Shown here in pieces: positions 48,297 through 59,036 of a stretch of DNA of 64,000 nt. The stretch is from positions 1,628,853 to 1,692,852 of the forward strand of contig BCHS01000001.1 of assembly GCA_039545275.1 (NCBI GenBank), written 5' to 3'. Numbering within the stretch: the first letter of the stretch is position 1; every line of letters begins with the position of its first letter. The notes beneath the pieces were generated by a model. The model did no database searches and was not told the origin of the DNA. It saw only the letters and a list, made by a program, of their open reading frames with translations. Origin of the DNA: Pseudomicrostroma phylloplanum (lineage: Eukaryota > Basidiomycota > Exobasidiomycetes > Microstromatales). The position numbers were made by a program, and so were the translations under genes.

Positions 48297-48791
48297 AGAT
48301 GGCCGACTCCCTCGTCACTCGATAGGAGCGTCTAGAATTGAGCAAGACGTGGGGGCGAGCAACGGAGCATCGATCGTAATACTAGTGCATCACTGCCATG
48401 CGGAAAGGGAACCAAATCCCAAGCCGGTCTTTCCGCCGGAAGTGGCTCCGCGGAGGGACGGAACGGAATGAGCCATCATCGCCGATTGCGACAAGGCATC
48501 GGGCACGAGGAATATGGACCGAGAGTAGATGGTGACGACGATGGATGAAGGGTTCTAGCGAATCAGAGATTTGATTTTGTGGAAGTACAGCAGGGCTTTG
48601 CAATGAGAACATGAGAGACGAAAGGCGAGCGTGGTCGACGTGAGGGAGGTGCGCTACTGATGAGAGGGACTTCTGATCATACAAGGGGAAAGGGGAGAGA
48701 AGGGGAGCCGGAGGAGATGGGATACGGCAGATGCGGCGAGACGATTACCGGTGTCATGCTCTGTCTGTCGTTTGAGTGTGGTTGTCTCCAA
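48297..48791. other. Intergenic: phosphatase promoter and Kre9-like gene 3' flank
   Basis: 495 bases between two minus-strand genes. No gene or clear element seen. Confidence 0.45.
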
Positions 48792-49465
48792 CTAAGCGGC
48801 CCATTCAATGACCTTGTACCTGCCAGTAGGCATCATCAAAGGGACGACATCGAGCGTCTTGGTAGGCTCAGGGTTCTTGGGAAGAGTGACCCTGCCCTCT
48901 TTCTCCTCTTCCTCGCTCAAATCGATCTCGAATCGCTCAGAGCGGTTTCCAGAGTCTCCAAGGAGAACGACGATGTAGTCGTCTCGAGGCATGGTGTTGT
49001 TGGGTACGAGGAAGGAGACCTTTCCAGCGGAGAGGGGAAAGTCGCTAGCGAGCTTCCACTTGAGGTGCTCGTTGCCGGACTTGCTGTTCTTGGGAAGGTA
49101 GCCGAGGTACAGAGTTGAGTTGGCGGCCTTCAAGGGGGGAGGAATGTCCGAGGTCCTCCTGGTGGGCGATGAAGAGAAGATGCAGAATGGGAGAGCGTCA
49201 GTCGAAAGGCGTCAATCGACAGAAGCAAGCAGGATCACTTGGGAGCAGAGGAAGCAAGATGTCTCCCAGAGGCCCATAGGTCTACTCACCAAGTGGCGTT
49301 CCTAGTCTCTCCGTGGACCCAGGTGTCTCCCCTCACGGGCGTCAGGATCTTGGGGTTGAAGACGATCTCCGCCTTGCGGGGCTGAAGAGCAGGCTGGGCG
49401 GCACCTAGCAGTGAGCCGAGAGCGAGGGTCACGATAGTGACGATAGGTACGTGAGAGACCAACAT
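48792..49465 (-). CDS. Small secreted Kre9/Knh1-type Ig-like protein
   Basis: Two exons, 49465..49290 and 49158..48792, encode 180 residues. A signal peptide (MLVSHVPIVTIVTLALGSLLG) is followed by IVFNPKILTPVRGDTWVHGETRNATW, which is the start of the Kre9/Knh1 N-terminal Ig-like domain: Pro, then Gly-Asp-x-Trp, then a Thr-Trp pair split by the intron. The second exon has STLYLGYLPKNSKSGN, then FLVPNNTMPRDDYIVVLLGDSGNRSERF, the closing strands with Pro-x-x-Asp-Tyr. In yeast this family acts in cell-wall beta-1,6-glucan assembly; many basidiomycete members are short, as here. No GPI signal is visible at the EWAA end. A TATA-like CTATAAGT lies at about 49710 on the minus strand. Confidence 0.78.
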
Positions 49466-50989
49466 GATGAGAATTGGGCGGGGACGTAGAGATGGACGTG
49501 TCAAAGAGCGAGAGCAGCGCTTAAGCGTCTATGAGGATCGGATCGCTGAGATGGCGGTGGTAAGGTGATGCTCGTCAGAAGGCGCACCAGGCGAGGTGAG
49601 GGAGTCTATCTCTCGAGGAATGTGTAGATCTGGGCAAGTGTGACAACTAGAAGGATGGTAGGGAGAGGGACGAAGGACTAAGGCGACGGAAGAATTCCAG
49701 CTTTACTTATAGGGTGACTTGACGGGCATTGGCAAATCTGGGTGTCTTGCGCCTGCAGCGGATTCTCACTGTGCCCTCGCCTCGTGATCTGTAAGCATAG
49801 CAGCTACTTCGCTTGAAGCATGTCAGAAAGGGGGGCCACCCCTAGCTCGTCGCGTCACCCTATGCTGGTACAGACGCTTTTCACTACCTGACTCCTTGCC
49901 TGGTCGACTACTCCAGTACTATTGCGGACAGATCCAGACTCAAAGACAGGTTCACGTGATCCAAGCTGAGACTTCGCGCGGTCTTGAATGCCAACAAGAT
50001 GAGAATCCTGCACACTTGGGGGTGGTTGCGGGAGTCATGGCTGCAGCATGCCACAAACGATTACTCTCTTGTCGAACATGAACCATCAGCCGTACCCCTA
50101 CCCCCTTTGTCCCCGTGAGTACCGCTATGAGGGTGCCCCCGGAGGTTGACATAATCTTGCGGGGAATGAGAGCTTCCACTAGAGCAAGATCCCTTGAGAT
50201 GAGATGTTGGTGCACAAGCTCGGACCTTTGACAGGCCGAGGCTCCCTTGACAAAGTGCTGCTGAACCCTACTTTGCCCTCTGGCATGCTGGTACGGTGAT
50301 TGCGGGCCTTAGTGCGAGGGTGGCTGGCTGCCCCGCGGCTGCCGCACGGCCAAAACAAGGGTGGTGGGTTGCCGCGTGGCGTGGGCGGGAGGCGTGGTGC
50401 CCTGGAAGCTCACATGTGACAAGGCGCGACTCGAGGTGAAGCTCCGCTCGCGCTCAACACCCTCCGCCCGCCCACGCCCGCACACACACACACACACACA
50501 CACGCCCGCACACAACTCACACCCGAGCTTCCCACTCAGGACGACATCACACCTCCTTCCATCTTCAGTTGCCATCGGTATCCCCCTCTCTCGCTCATCT
50601 TCTCTCCCTCCCTCCCCTTTCTCCTCCTCCTCTGCTCCGATTCATTCTCTTTCTCCGCGTTGCTCCTACCGCTTCGTCTCCTTATTGCAAAGGTCTCCCT
50701 GCCCCACGGTGCCCTCTCATCACGCTCCCTTCTTCATCCGGCACAACAGACCTACCGCACCACACGCCATCAACAAGGCACCCCCTCCATCTCGCATTTC
50801 TCGTATCAGCAAATCTGCTACAGCAACGCTCTACACAACTGCATATACCGCTTTTCTTCAGCAGTGCTCACATACACTATTATCGACCGCAACAGTCTCC
50901 GACTATATCTTCTATCGCGACCGCAAAAACGTGTCCCATAATCTCCTACATACTCTGATCGGCTCCGGCGATCTCGTCTCTGGTGCGCC
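49466..50989. promoter_or_regulatory. Long divergent intergenic region, Kre9-like / Gin4-type kinase
   Basis: 1524 bases between opposed starts, the longest spacer in the window. For the minus gene a TATA-like CTATAAGTAAAG lies near 49705-49716. For the kinase, a CA microsatellite (50481-50503) and a C/T-rich stretch (50575-50960) precede the ATG, suggesting a long leader or leader intron. No coding sequence supported. Confidence 0.5.
50481..50503. repeat. CA dinucleotide microsatellite
   Basis: Eleven and a half uninterrupted CA units between two CGCCCG-containing segments, upstream of the kinase. Confidence 0.9.
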
Positions 50990-53900
50990 ATGTCCTATCG
51001 CCCTTCCTCTGCTGCTGGAGGATCTACCATGGAACCGCCTTCCCTCACGGCCCAGCGTGGCGCCACGGGCCCACTGCAAACACGGATGAGTCCCAACGGC
51101 CAGACCAGGACCACAATGGCAGGCGTCGGTGGTTCCGCAAATGGACAGGTCAAGATTGCACCGCCTTCCCGGACAACATCCAAGGCACCATCCTCCTACA
51201 ATTACCAACAGAATGCTGCCCCTGGCACTGCACAGGTGCATCGACCACAAGCCGCCAGGCAGGCGCCCGCGCCGCCTAGAGTAGCGCAACCATCGGCACA
51301 GCATCCTCAACATCCACCAGCACAACAGCAGCGGCAGCAAGCCGCTCCTCCAGCCAATCGACCTCAGTCGCGCCTTGAGCGGGAGAAGAAGAAGGATTAC
51401 AAGGATCCGCCCAACATCGGACCTTGGAAGCTAGGGAAACTCATTGGTCAAGGTGCCAGTGGTGAGTGCAGAGCGTGGGGTGCAGAAGGGTTCGGCGCGT
51501 GAAGAACGAAGCTGATCGCGTGCTACACTGTACCATGCCTACATTACCCCCCTAATGAAACCTCGATAGGTCGAGTCCGCCTTGCTGAGCACGCTACCAC
51601 TGGCCAACCGGCTGCAGTCAAAATCGTTCCTCGCCATCTCCTTGCCAGCTCAAGGATGAGTCTGGGCGAGATGAGTCAGAAGCAGGATAAGCTCACACTT
51701 GGTATCGAGCGTGAGATCGTCATCATGAAGCTCATTGAGCACCCAAATCTGTTGGGTCTGTGGGATGTTTACGAGACAACAAAGGAGCTGTGAGTGGAAA
51801 ACGAAAATTGCAACGTGACTGCGCGCCACCTACTGACTGGTAATCTTGCCATCCTCTGCAAAGATTCCTGGTCATGGAATATGTCGCTGGTGGAGAGCTG
51901 TTTGATCACCTCGTTCAAAAGGGTCGATTGCGACCGTCTGAGGCTCGTTCTTACTTCCGACAGATCATCTTCGGCGTTGACTACTGCCATCGCTTCAACA
52001 TCTGCCATCGTGACCTCAAACCTGAGAATTTGCTTCTCGATGGTAGCAAAAAGGTCGTCAAGGTGGCTGACTTCGGCATGGCCGCTCTTCAGCCCCTTGA
52101 GCGCATGCTCGAGACGAGCTGTGGAAGTCCGCATTACGCGAGCCCAGAGATCGTGTCGGGAAAGAGCTACAAGGGCTCGGCATCCGACATCTGGTCGTGT
52201 GGTATCATCCTCTTTGCTCTTCTCTGTGGTCGACTGCCCTTCGACGACCCCAACATTGGCAAGCTGCTGTCAAAGGTGCGAGACGGTCGTTTCGAGATGC
52301 CTGAAGGCCTCGAGGATGGTGCGAAGGACCTCATCTGGAAGATGCTCGAGGTGGACCCGGAGAAGAGAATGAAGATGCCCGAGATCATGCGTCACCCTTG
52401 GTTCACCAACCATGGTTCGGAGTCGTCTACCAACCCTTCCGGACCTGGTGCGGCTATGCTGGGCACGGAGGTGCAGCTGACGGAGGCAGAGATTGACGTG
52501 GAGATTCTCAAGAACCTCAAGTCACTGTGGCCAGAGAATTCTTCACGGCACATCGTCAAGCAGCTGACCTCACCCGGGTCTAATTGGCAGAAGACCTTCT
52601 ACTCTCTGCTCGTCCAGCATCGAGACAACCACAGCATGGATGACGAGGAAGGCTCAGACAGCGAGGATGAAGCCGAGGAAGTGACCGTCCGCGCTGCACC
52701 TCCGGCACCGACCGCTCCCAATGCGGGAAGCCAGAACTCCCTCGGCCTGTCTCTGGGTATCAACATCGCACCGATCGCTGCAGGTGCCAGACCTCCATCC
52801 ATCCGGATTCAGGAGCAAAGCAGGCCGGTCCGGGATGTCGAGCCTTCGTCAGCGATGTTGCAAGCTGCTAAACCGCCCCTCCTCAGAGCCACTACGGACC
52901 AGAGCAGCTCTCCCCGCCCTAGCAGAAATCCGTCGCCTTCGCCTCGTACCGCTTCGGCAACGATGGCAGCTCCTGCTTCATCCATGGCACAAGGTGGTCA
53001 ATACCGACCCTCGAATACGCGAGCCTACAGTGATGCACCTCGTTCTCCCGGAAAGCCACCTGCCGGGCCACGACCAGCACCCCCGGCTTCGCCTAACCCC
53101 AACCGCGCCAGTGTCGATGTCGGTCGAACCGCCCCCAGCTCTTACCGAGCTCCTCCTACGCCGGTGCAACCATCTGCTCCGACTGATCTCTCTCGCCGTA
53201 TGACCTCGCCCAGTCACCGCAAATCTGCCGCAGAGGAGCAGACATCCGCTGCCTCGTACGACACATCTGACGTCGCAGCTGCAGCCGCCGCCATGCGGGC
53301 CTCCATGGCCTCACCAACCAATGGACGAAGACCTCTGAGCGTCAATGCTCCTTCCATCGCTGTACCTCAGGTTGGCGATGCAACTGTTCAGCGTTTCTTC
53401 CAGGAGATTGCTGCGGAGCTAGCTAGCATTCGAGCTGCCTCTCCGACCATTGCCCAGCAGTCTCTCCATCAGCATCAGCCGCAGGGTCAGTCGCGCTCAC
53501 AGCAACAGCAAAGTCGACACATCTCTCAGGAGCTCGAGCGCGGTACGGCGCCCGGACAGCCTGCCGTCAGACTTGCCCCATCGCCCATCGCTCCTGCTCC
53601 TATGACGCCAGACCTGATCCGCAGCGACGAGCACAATCAGTTCGACGATGCTGACGAGGAGCTCGCGATGTATGCCGACCAGATGTCAATTCTGTCGTCT
53701 GTGATGGCAGCCGGGGATGGCCCCTCGGTGTCATCGCCGTACACTCCCGCATCGTCGCCTCTGCCACCCACCTACGGCAGCAGTCCCACGACGAGGCCTC
53801 TGTCCATCTCTGATAAGTCGACCAATGCGAACAAACGCCTGTCCGCTCACCGTGCCCCACAGGGTGGCCTCTTTGCTGTTCCACCTACAAGTCCAGCGCC

Positions 53901-54951
53901 ATCTTCCGTAGCTTCTGGCTCAAGGCCCAACAGCTACATTGTCAGTGGCCCCACGAGCACCACATCCGAGGCTACTTCGCCACAGCTCAAGCAGAGTGGC
54001 GGCTTCATGAAGCGACGATCGCTCTTGGGTCTGAGGAAGCAACCTTCCAACATCTCATCGGCATCGGGTGTCGAGGGATCTAAGAGGGTCTCGATGAGCT
54101 ATGATCAGCAGCAGGTTTCTCCTCAGGACAGACAAGCGAAGCTTCCAGTCTCGCCAGCCCACCCTCAGCAGGAAATGACTCCCCTGCAGAGCCGCCTAGC
54201 CCAGAACGCCTCTGCCCGTCCCACGCGTCTTCAGCAGAGGAACCCCGGACTGGGTCTGGACTTGACACAACAACAGCAGCAACAGAGTGCGCAGATGCAG
54301 CAGCAGAACCCTGCCAGCCTCTTTGTGCTGAGCCCCACGACGCCGTACCACTCCACACACAGCGGTGCAGGCGTTCCTTCTACGCCTTCGGCGGGGCCCT
54401 CGGCCAAGCAGAGCTGGTTTGCGGGTCTCTTCAACTGGAAGGCCACCTCTCTCCACCTCAACTCCCTGGACGGGTTCGTAGGCACGCAGATGGAGGTGAA
54501 GCGTCTCCTCCTCACTTCTGGCGCCAAGGTCTTCATCGAGGACTCCGAAGCTCTGGGGTCTTGGAGGTGCTCTCTGAAGGATAACAACTCCAAGACGTTG
54601 CGATTCCGAATCGAGTTCAACATCAGCTCTTCTCCTGCACATGGAGCATCCTCCCTCCTCGCCTCGCCCGCACTGAGCGTTCCCGGCACTCCCATGTCTG
54701 GCACCGGTCGAGGCGGACTGGCTCCTTCGCCCGCCCTCAGCTCTTCCTCGCGCTACAGCGGCGCTGAGTTGCTCAATGCCAATGGCTACTCGACAAAGGT
54801 CACCTTCACCCTCGAAAAGGGCAACTCACAGGCATTCAAGAACATGTACGCCCAGCTCAGGAGGGACTGGATCCTCGACGCGCCTGGACTTGCCGGTGCG
54901 GGCGGAGCGCAATACTCGCCTGCTATGGTTGGACTGGGCGTGAACATGTGA
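50990..54951 (+). CDS. SNF1-related kinase, Gin4/Hsl1/Cdr2 type, with C-terminal KA1-like domain
   Basis: Three exons, 50990..51461, 51570..51789 and 51864..54951, encode 1259 residues. After a Gln/Pro-rich start, the kinase domain spans about 145-430: glycine loop IGQGASGRVRL across intron 1, Lys in PAAVKIVP, VMEYVAGGELFDHL across intron 2, HRDLKPENLLLD (about residue 279), DFGMA, a T-loop TSCGSPHYASPEI and HPWFTNH. The CGSPHYASPE form is typical of Gin4/Kcc4/Hsl1/Cdr2 kinases. About 600 disordered residues follow. The last 180 residues (SWFAGLFNWKATSLHL, VKRLLLTSGAKVFIED, KVTFTLEKGNSQAFKNMY) match a membrane-binding KA1 domain. In yeasts these kinases act at the septin ring and regulate Wee1 to couple morphogenesis to mitosis. 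The exact orthologue (Hsl1, Gin4 or Cdr2) is undecided. Confidence 0.9.
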
Positions 54952-55914
54952 GGTGACCAGTTAGAGTCGATGAGGAGCAGCGCAGCCACCCTTCCCCTCG
55001 TCTTCATTGCATACGAGTCGAATATACCCAGAGCTGTAGGAGCACAGTAACGTCGGCGCCGTAGCGTCGTCTTGCCTGTTGAACCCTCCACGAGCAGTCT
55101 CTACAATCATTCCCATCTACACGCCCCTCCCCCTTCCCCCGGACTCTAGCATCCTTCTCGCCCTCTTCCTTCTCTTGTCCTCTTCAGCCGCTTTTAGCTT
55201 TTACGAACACTTTTGCTTTCTCGACGACGTCGACGACGACTAGTCGCTGCCCCCTTGCCCCTTTGTCCCTTGTTGCTCTCTCGCTCTTTCACTCTTGCAG
55301 GATCGCATCATCACGTACACGTACACGTGCATGTACAAGTCTAACGTTCAACGTTTATATTCATGTTCATTCTTAGTCTCCAAGTCTCCATACGCTTGCT
55401 CTGCTCCACGCTGTGCTGTGCTGCGCTGTGCTGCGCTGCGCTGCTCTTATTCTTTTGGTTTGTCTACGAAGAAGAAGGACGAACGAACGAATGAACGATA
55501 GAATGCAATGCAATGCAATGAATGAATGAAAAACGCCCTCGTGCTTGTGCTCGTCTTCGTCCGCTCGACTCCATTGACGAACACTCAAAATACGCACGAG
55601 CACGAACGAACGGGCGAAGGAACGAACATACGATGCTATTCGAATCTCATGTTGGGTCTGGTCAAGCGTAATCATTGACGGGTGTGCTACGATGCTCGAT
55701 GCTCGATGCTCGTCTTCGTGTAAAGTAGTCTAAGAACAGAAACAGAACAGACCAGACCTCCTCGAGGTGCAGAGGTGATTTGCCAGCGGGCAGAAGAAGG
55801 AAGCCTGGCGTATAGCTCTCCTCCCTTGGACCACAGGCGCAGGCGGGTGGGCTTGTTGCAGCTCTCGCGTAGCTACACCTCGTCTCACCTCACCTCGCCT
55901 CTCGGTCCTTACTC
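54952..55914. other. Convergent 3' region rich in simple repeats
   Basis: 963 bases between convergent genes. It holds a palindromic GACGACGTCGACGACGAC near 55222, an ACGTACACGT/ACGTGCATGT stretch (55313-55337), a CTGTGCTGCG series (55411-55445), GAACGAAC/ATGCAATGCA/ATGAATGA units (55480-55530) and three ATGCTCG units (55690-55712). No coding sequence supported. Confidence 0.5.
55411..55530. repeat. Cluster of short direct repeats
   Basis: GCTGTGCTGCGCT-type units followed within 40 bases by GAACGAAC, GCAATGCAAT and GAATGAAT units. It is AT/GC mixed and non-coding in all frames I considered. Confidence 0.7.
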
Positions 55915-58314
55915 TCACTCGACCTTGATCCCCGCCTCCGCCTGAGCCCCCGCTGCAGCACCGTTCCCATTACCGTTAGTGTCTCCGTTTCCATTCCCAC
56001 CACTTCCCGCCGCCTGAGCAGCCGCAAGTAGCTCCCTCATCGCAGCGAACCCAGCTCCATGCTGTTGCTGTTGCTGTTGTTGCTGTTGCTGCTCTGCTTC
56101 AAGAAGGAGCTGCTGTTGATGGTGGTAGTGAGCCTCGGCTTCTAGGTCTGCTTGAGCTGCGAGGGGAGGTGTAGGAGGGGGTGTGAAGATTCCGCGGACG
56201 TCGGCTCTGCAGTCGAAGACGGGGGAGGAGGGGGAGAAGACGTCGTATAAGTGTCGGCTCTGATCCCTCTTACTCGGTATTCCTTGCGCCTACGGTCTAC
56301 TCACCCAAGTTCTCCCTCGAGACACGCCTCCAGAGCCTCCCTCTTCAGTCCCCTCGCCTCCTTCTCCATCCTGACCGCCTCCTCCAGTTCCCCAACCAAT
56401 CGCGCATTCTCGCCCCTCAACCAATTCAACTTGGCCTCTTCGATCAAGCAGGCCTTGCGAATCGTGCCTAGATCAGAAGTGGAGACAGAGGTGCAGTCCA
56501 AGAGGGCATCTTCTGCTGCTGCTGCCGCAGAGGCGAGGGCGAGGGAGCGCGATGACTTGCTTGGTGAAGCGAGAGACCTGCGACCGGACAGGCGGGAGGA
56601 GGCTCGGCCGTTCGTCGGCGGTGGTGGAGAGGGGGCTGCGGATGGAACTGGAGAATTTGTGAAGAGGGAGAGACCTGAGGGTGCGGCTGGCGGGGAAGCG
56701 GCGGCTCCTGCCAGACCCTCACCAGCCATGTGCTCGTCGGCTCCTTCTTGTTGCTCATTCAGAGCTTCGGTATCCGTCTTGACTGTATCTCTTATACTAG
56801 TCGTGAAAGCTCCGTGACTGCCGCCTTCTGCGTCAAGCTCGGCCTTCTGCAGACGTGCCATTTCTTTGACCCAGTTCCTCCTAGCGACCTCGAGCGTGGC
56901 TTCGAGTGAGCTAGGTAGGCCAGACGGGTCACTGTCATCGGCAGAGGTCGCTTCGCCTCGCAGGGCGAGACGCTCTTGCAAGGCTGCGAATCGCTCAATA
57001 CCGAGTTCCTCAGAGGTCAAAGAGGCCACTGTCTTCGGAGTAGGCCCAGTACCCGTCGAGAGGGAAGCCGCTCCTTCTTCCGTCTTTGCAGCGCGGGCGC
57101 CGGCTTTTCGAGGCGCCGTTGAGCTCCCACTGGCTGTAGCTCCGCCTTGGTAGATGCTGCCGGGTCCAAAGAGAACGTCATACTCCCATCGACTCGGCTG
57201 ACCGGGGAGGCTTTCGTAGTAATCTGCTGTGCCTTGCAATGAGCCATCAGCCATATCGTCATCGTATCCGTCACCTCGACCAGCAAATGCTGAAGAGTCT
57301 CTCTTCCCAAAGCCGGCAGACCTCCTGCCTGAAGTCCTGGTGGGCAACAGGCTAGCAGGGGCAGGACCGGATGTTGCCAATGCAGGAGAGGAGTTGAGGG
57401 TACCGGAGATACCTGCCCCTCTTCCTCCACGAGCTGCTACGGGCTGAATATCATGTTGAATGCGCATATGTTTCGACAAGGCATCCGAGCGTGTGAAGGA
57501 CTTGTCACATTCTGGTGAGCAGGAATGGTGAGGCGGAGGGTCAACGACTTTCACTGAGTCACTGTCAAGATCATATTTACGGTCGCAATGTACTCACCTG
57601 GTCTGGGACAAGTAAAGGGCTTCTCTCCCGTGTGACTTCGTAAGTGACTCAGGAGCGCGAATCTTGATGTCTGAGGCTTGCCTCTTCGAGGACATCCTGT
57701 CCACTCGCATGTGTACTTTGAGCGGGAGATGCCGACGTGATCTGATGGAGCGAGGGGTGGGGTAGTGGCCATGTTAGTCCTTCATCTCGGCCGCCGAAGG
57801 CTGCGTCTACTCTAACCTACTCACCGTTGTGTAAATGGTCGATGAACTTTGTCATGTCGTCAAAGATGATCCGACAGTCTTCCCAGTTGCACTGCGTCTC
57901 CATTGCGCCTCCCATTGAGGAGCTGGCTCCTTTGCCTCCCCCTTCACCATCCTCTCCATCTTCTTCATCTCCACTACCTGTGCCTCCTGCCTGAGCAGCA
58001 GCGCTGTCGAGCCAAGCGTCATCGCCCTCGTCTCCGCTAGTGGAAATGTCACTGACGTCTACGGTAGGCACATAGCCAGCTGCGAGCTCTCCAGGTGCAT
58101 ATGCCCACATTTCTGGCTCCTTGCCTTCCCTTTCTCTATCACGGTCCCTCCCTCCAACTCCCCCGATGAGCACTCCTCCCCCGCCTCCCGCTGCCGGTCC
58201 ACCTGAGCCGGACACTGGGGTGCTGTTGCCGGCTGGGTGAGGAGGCGAGGAAGCGCCGCCTTGCTGAGGCTTGGAGTCCCGGGCTTCCTTCTGAGCTTTC
58301 GATACGCGGGGCAT
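55915..58314 (-). CDS. C2H2 zinc-finger protein, YY1/AEBP2/Iec1-like
   Basis: Four exons, 58314..57825, 57741..57598, 57511..56305, 56206..55915 encode 710 residues. Zinc fingers begin at about residue 145: CNWEDCRIIFDDMTKFIDHLH, closing with DHVG across intron 1; CEWTGCPRRGKPQTSRFALLSHLRSH; then CPRPECDKSFTRSDALSKHMRIQH across intron 2. The first finger type plus the Cys-Pro-Arg-Arg-Gly loop resembles chromatin-linked proteins such as fission yeast Iec1 (INO80 complex), YY1 and AEBP2; I give Iec1 as best guess only. The remainder is Ser/Ala/Glu-rich with a coiled coil LNWLRGENARLVGELEEAVRM near the C-terminal third. A polyglutamine run (56060-56094) sits in the last exon. The start at 58314 (MPRVSKAQKEAR) is basic and fits a nuclear protein. 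Divergent with GTR2. Confidence 0.78.
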
Positions 58315-59036
58315 GGCGGGGCGATGAAGGCGATGAGGCTGGTGTCGATGAGGCGTGGCCGGCCGGGGAAGGACCAATTGCGAAGAGGGAGGTAGAAGTA
58401 AGTCCGTATAGGAGTGATCGGGAGGACTGGGCAGAGGAGAAAGAAGACGTGAAAGAGCGCGAAGGATTGCGGCGGAGGAGGACCAAGAGGACGAGGGAGC
58501 AAGGATCACTCAGGGCCTTGATGAAAGTGGAAGCAGCGGGTCGTTGGTAGGCTGCTGCTGCTGCCGGCGGAGTGAGGGGTGGGTGGGGTGCGAGTACGAG
58601 GAAGGTACAAAAGAGGGTGGATACGAGGAGCGTAGCGAAGGGAAGAGAGGGAGAAGAGGATGGCGATGACGACTACGGCGAGGGGGTGGACGGTGAGCGC
58701 GGCGATGTGCTGCTGTGGTCCTTGTATGCTGGTTGATGACTTGCGTCCGTCGTCCGTCGTGGGTTGCTTGGTGGTGCTTGTCCTTGTGCCGGGCGGCGTT
58801 GCGTTGCGTTTCTTCCTCCACGGCGGGGCTGAGTTGTTGCAGCTGCTGCCCCCGCCTGGTGCCCCGTACGGAAGCATCAGACATTTCACGCCTCTCATCG
58901 CCTCCCATACCACGCTCATCACCATCTACCACTACCATCAGCACCACCACATCGCCATTGTATCCACTGTCACCGCAGTGGGTGTCACCTGGCACTGTCC
59001 ACCAAGAGCCTGGACCAGGAGCAGCCCCACTCTACC
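58315..59036. promoter_or_regulatory. Divergent promoter region, zinc-finger gene / GTR2
   Basis: 722 bases between opposed starts. It contains CACCACCATC-type repeats near 58930-58960 just before GTR2. No TATA box or gene seen. Confidence 0.45.
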
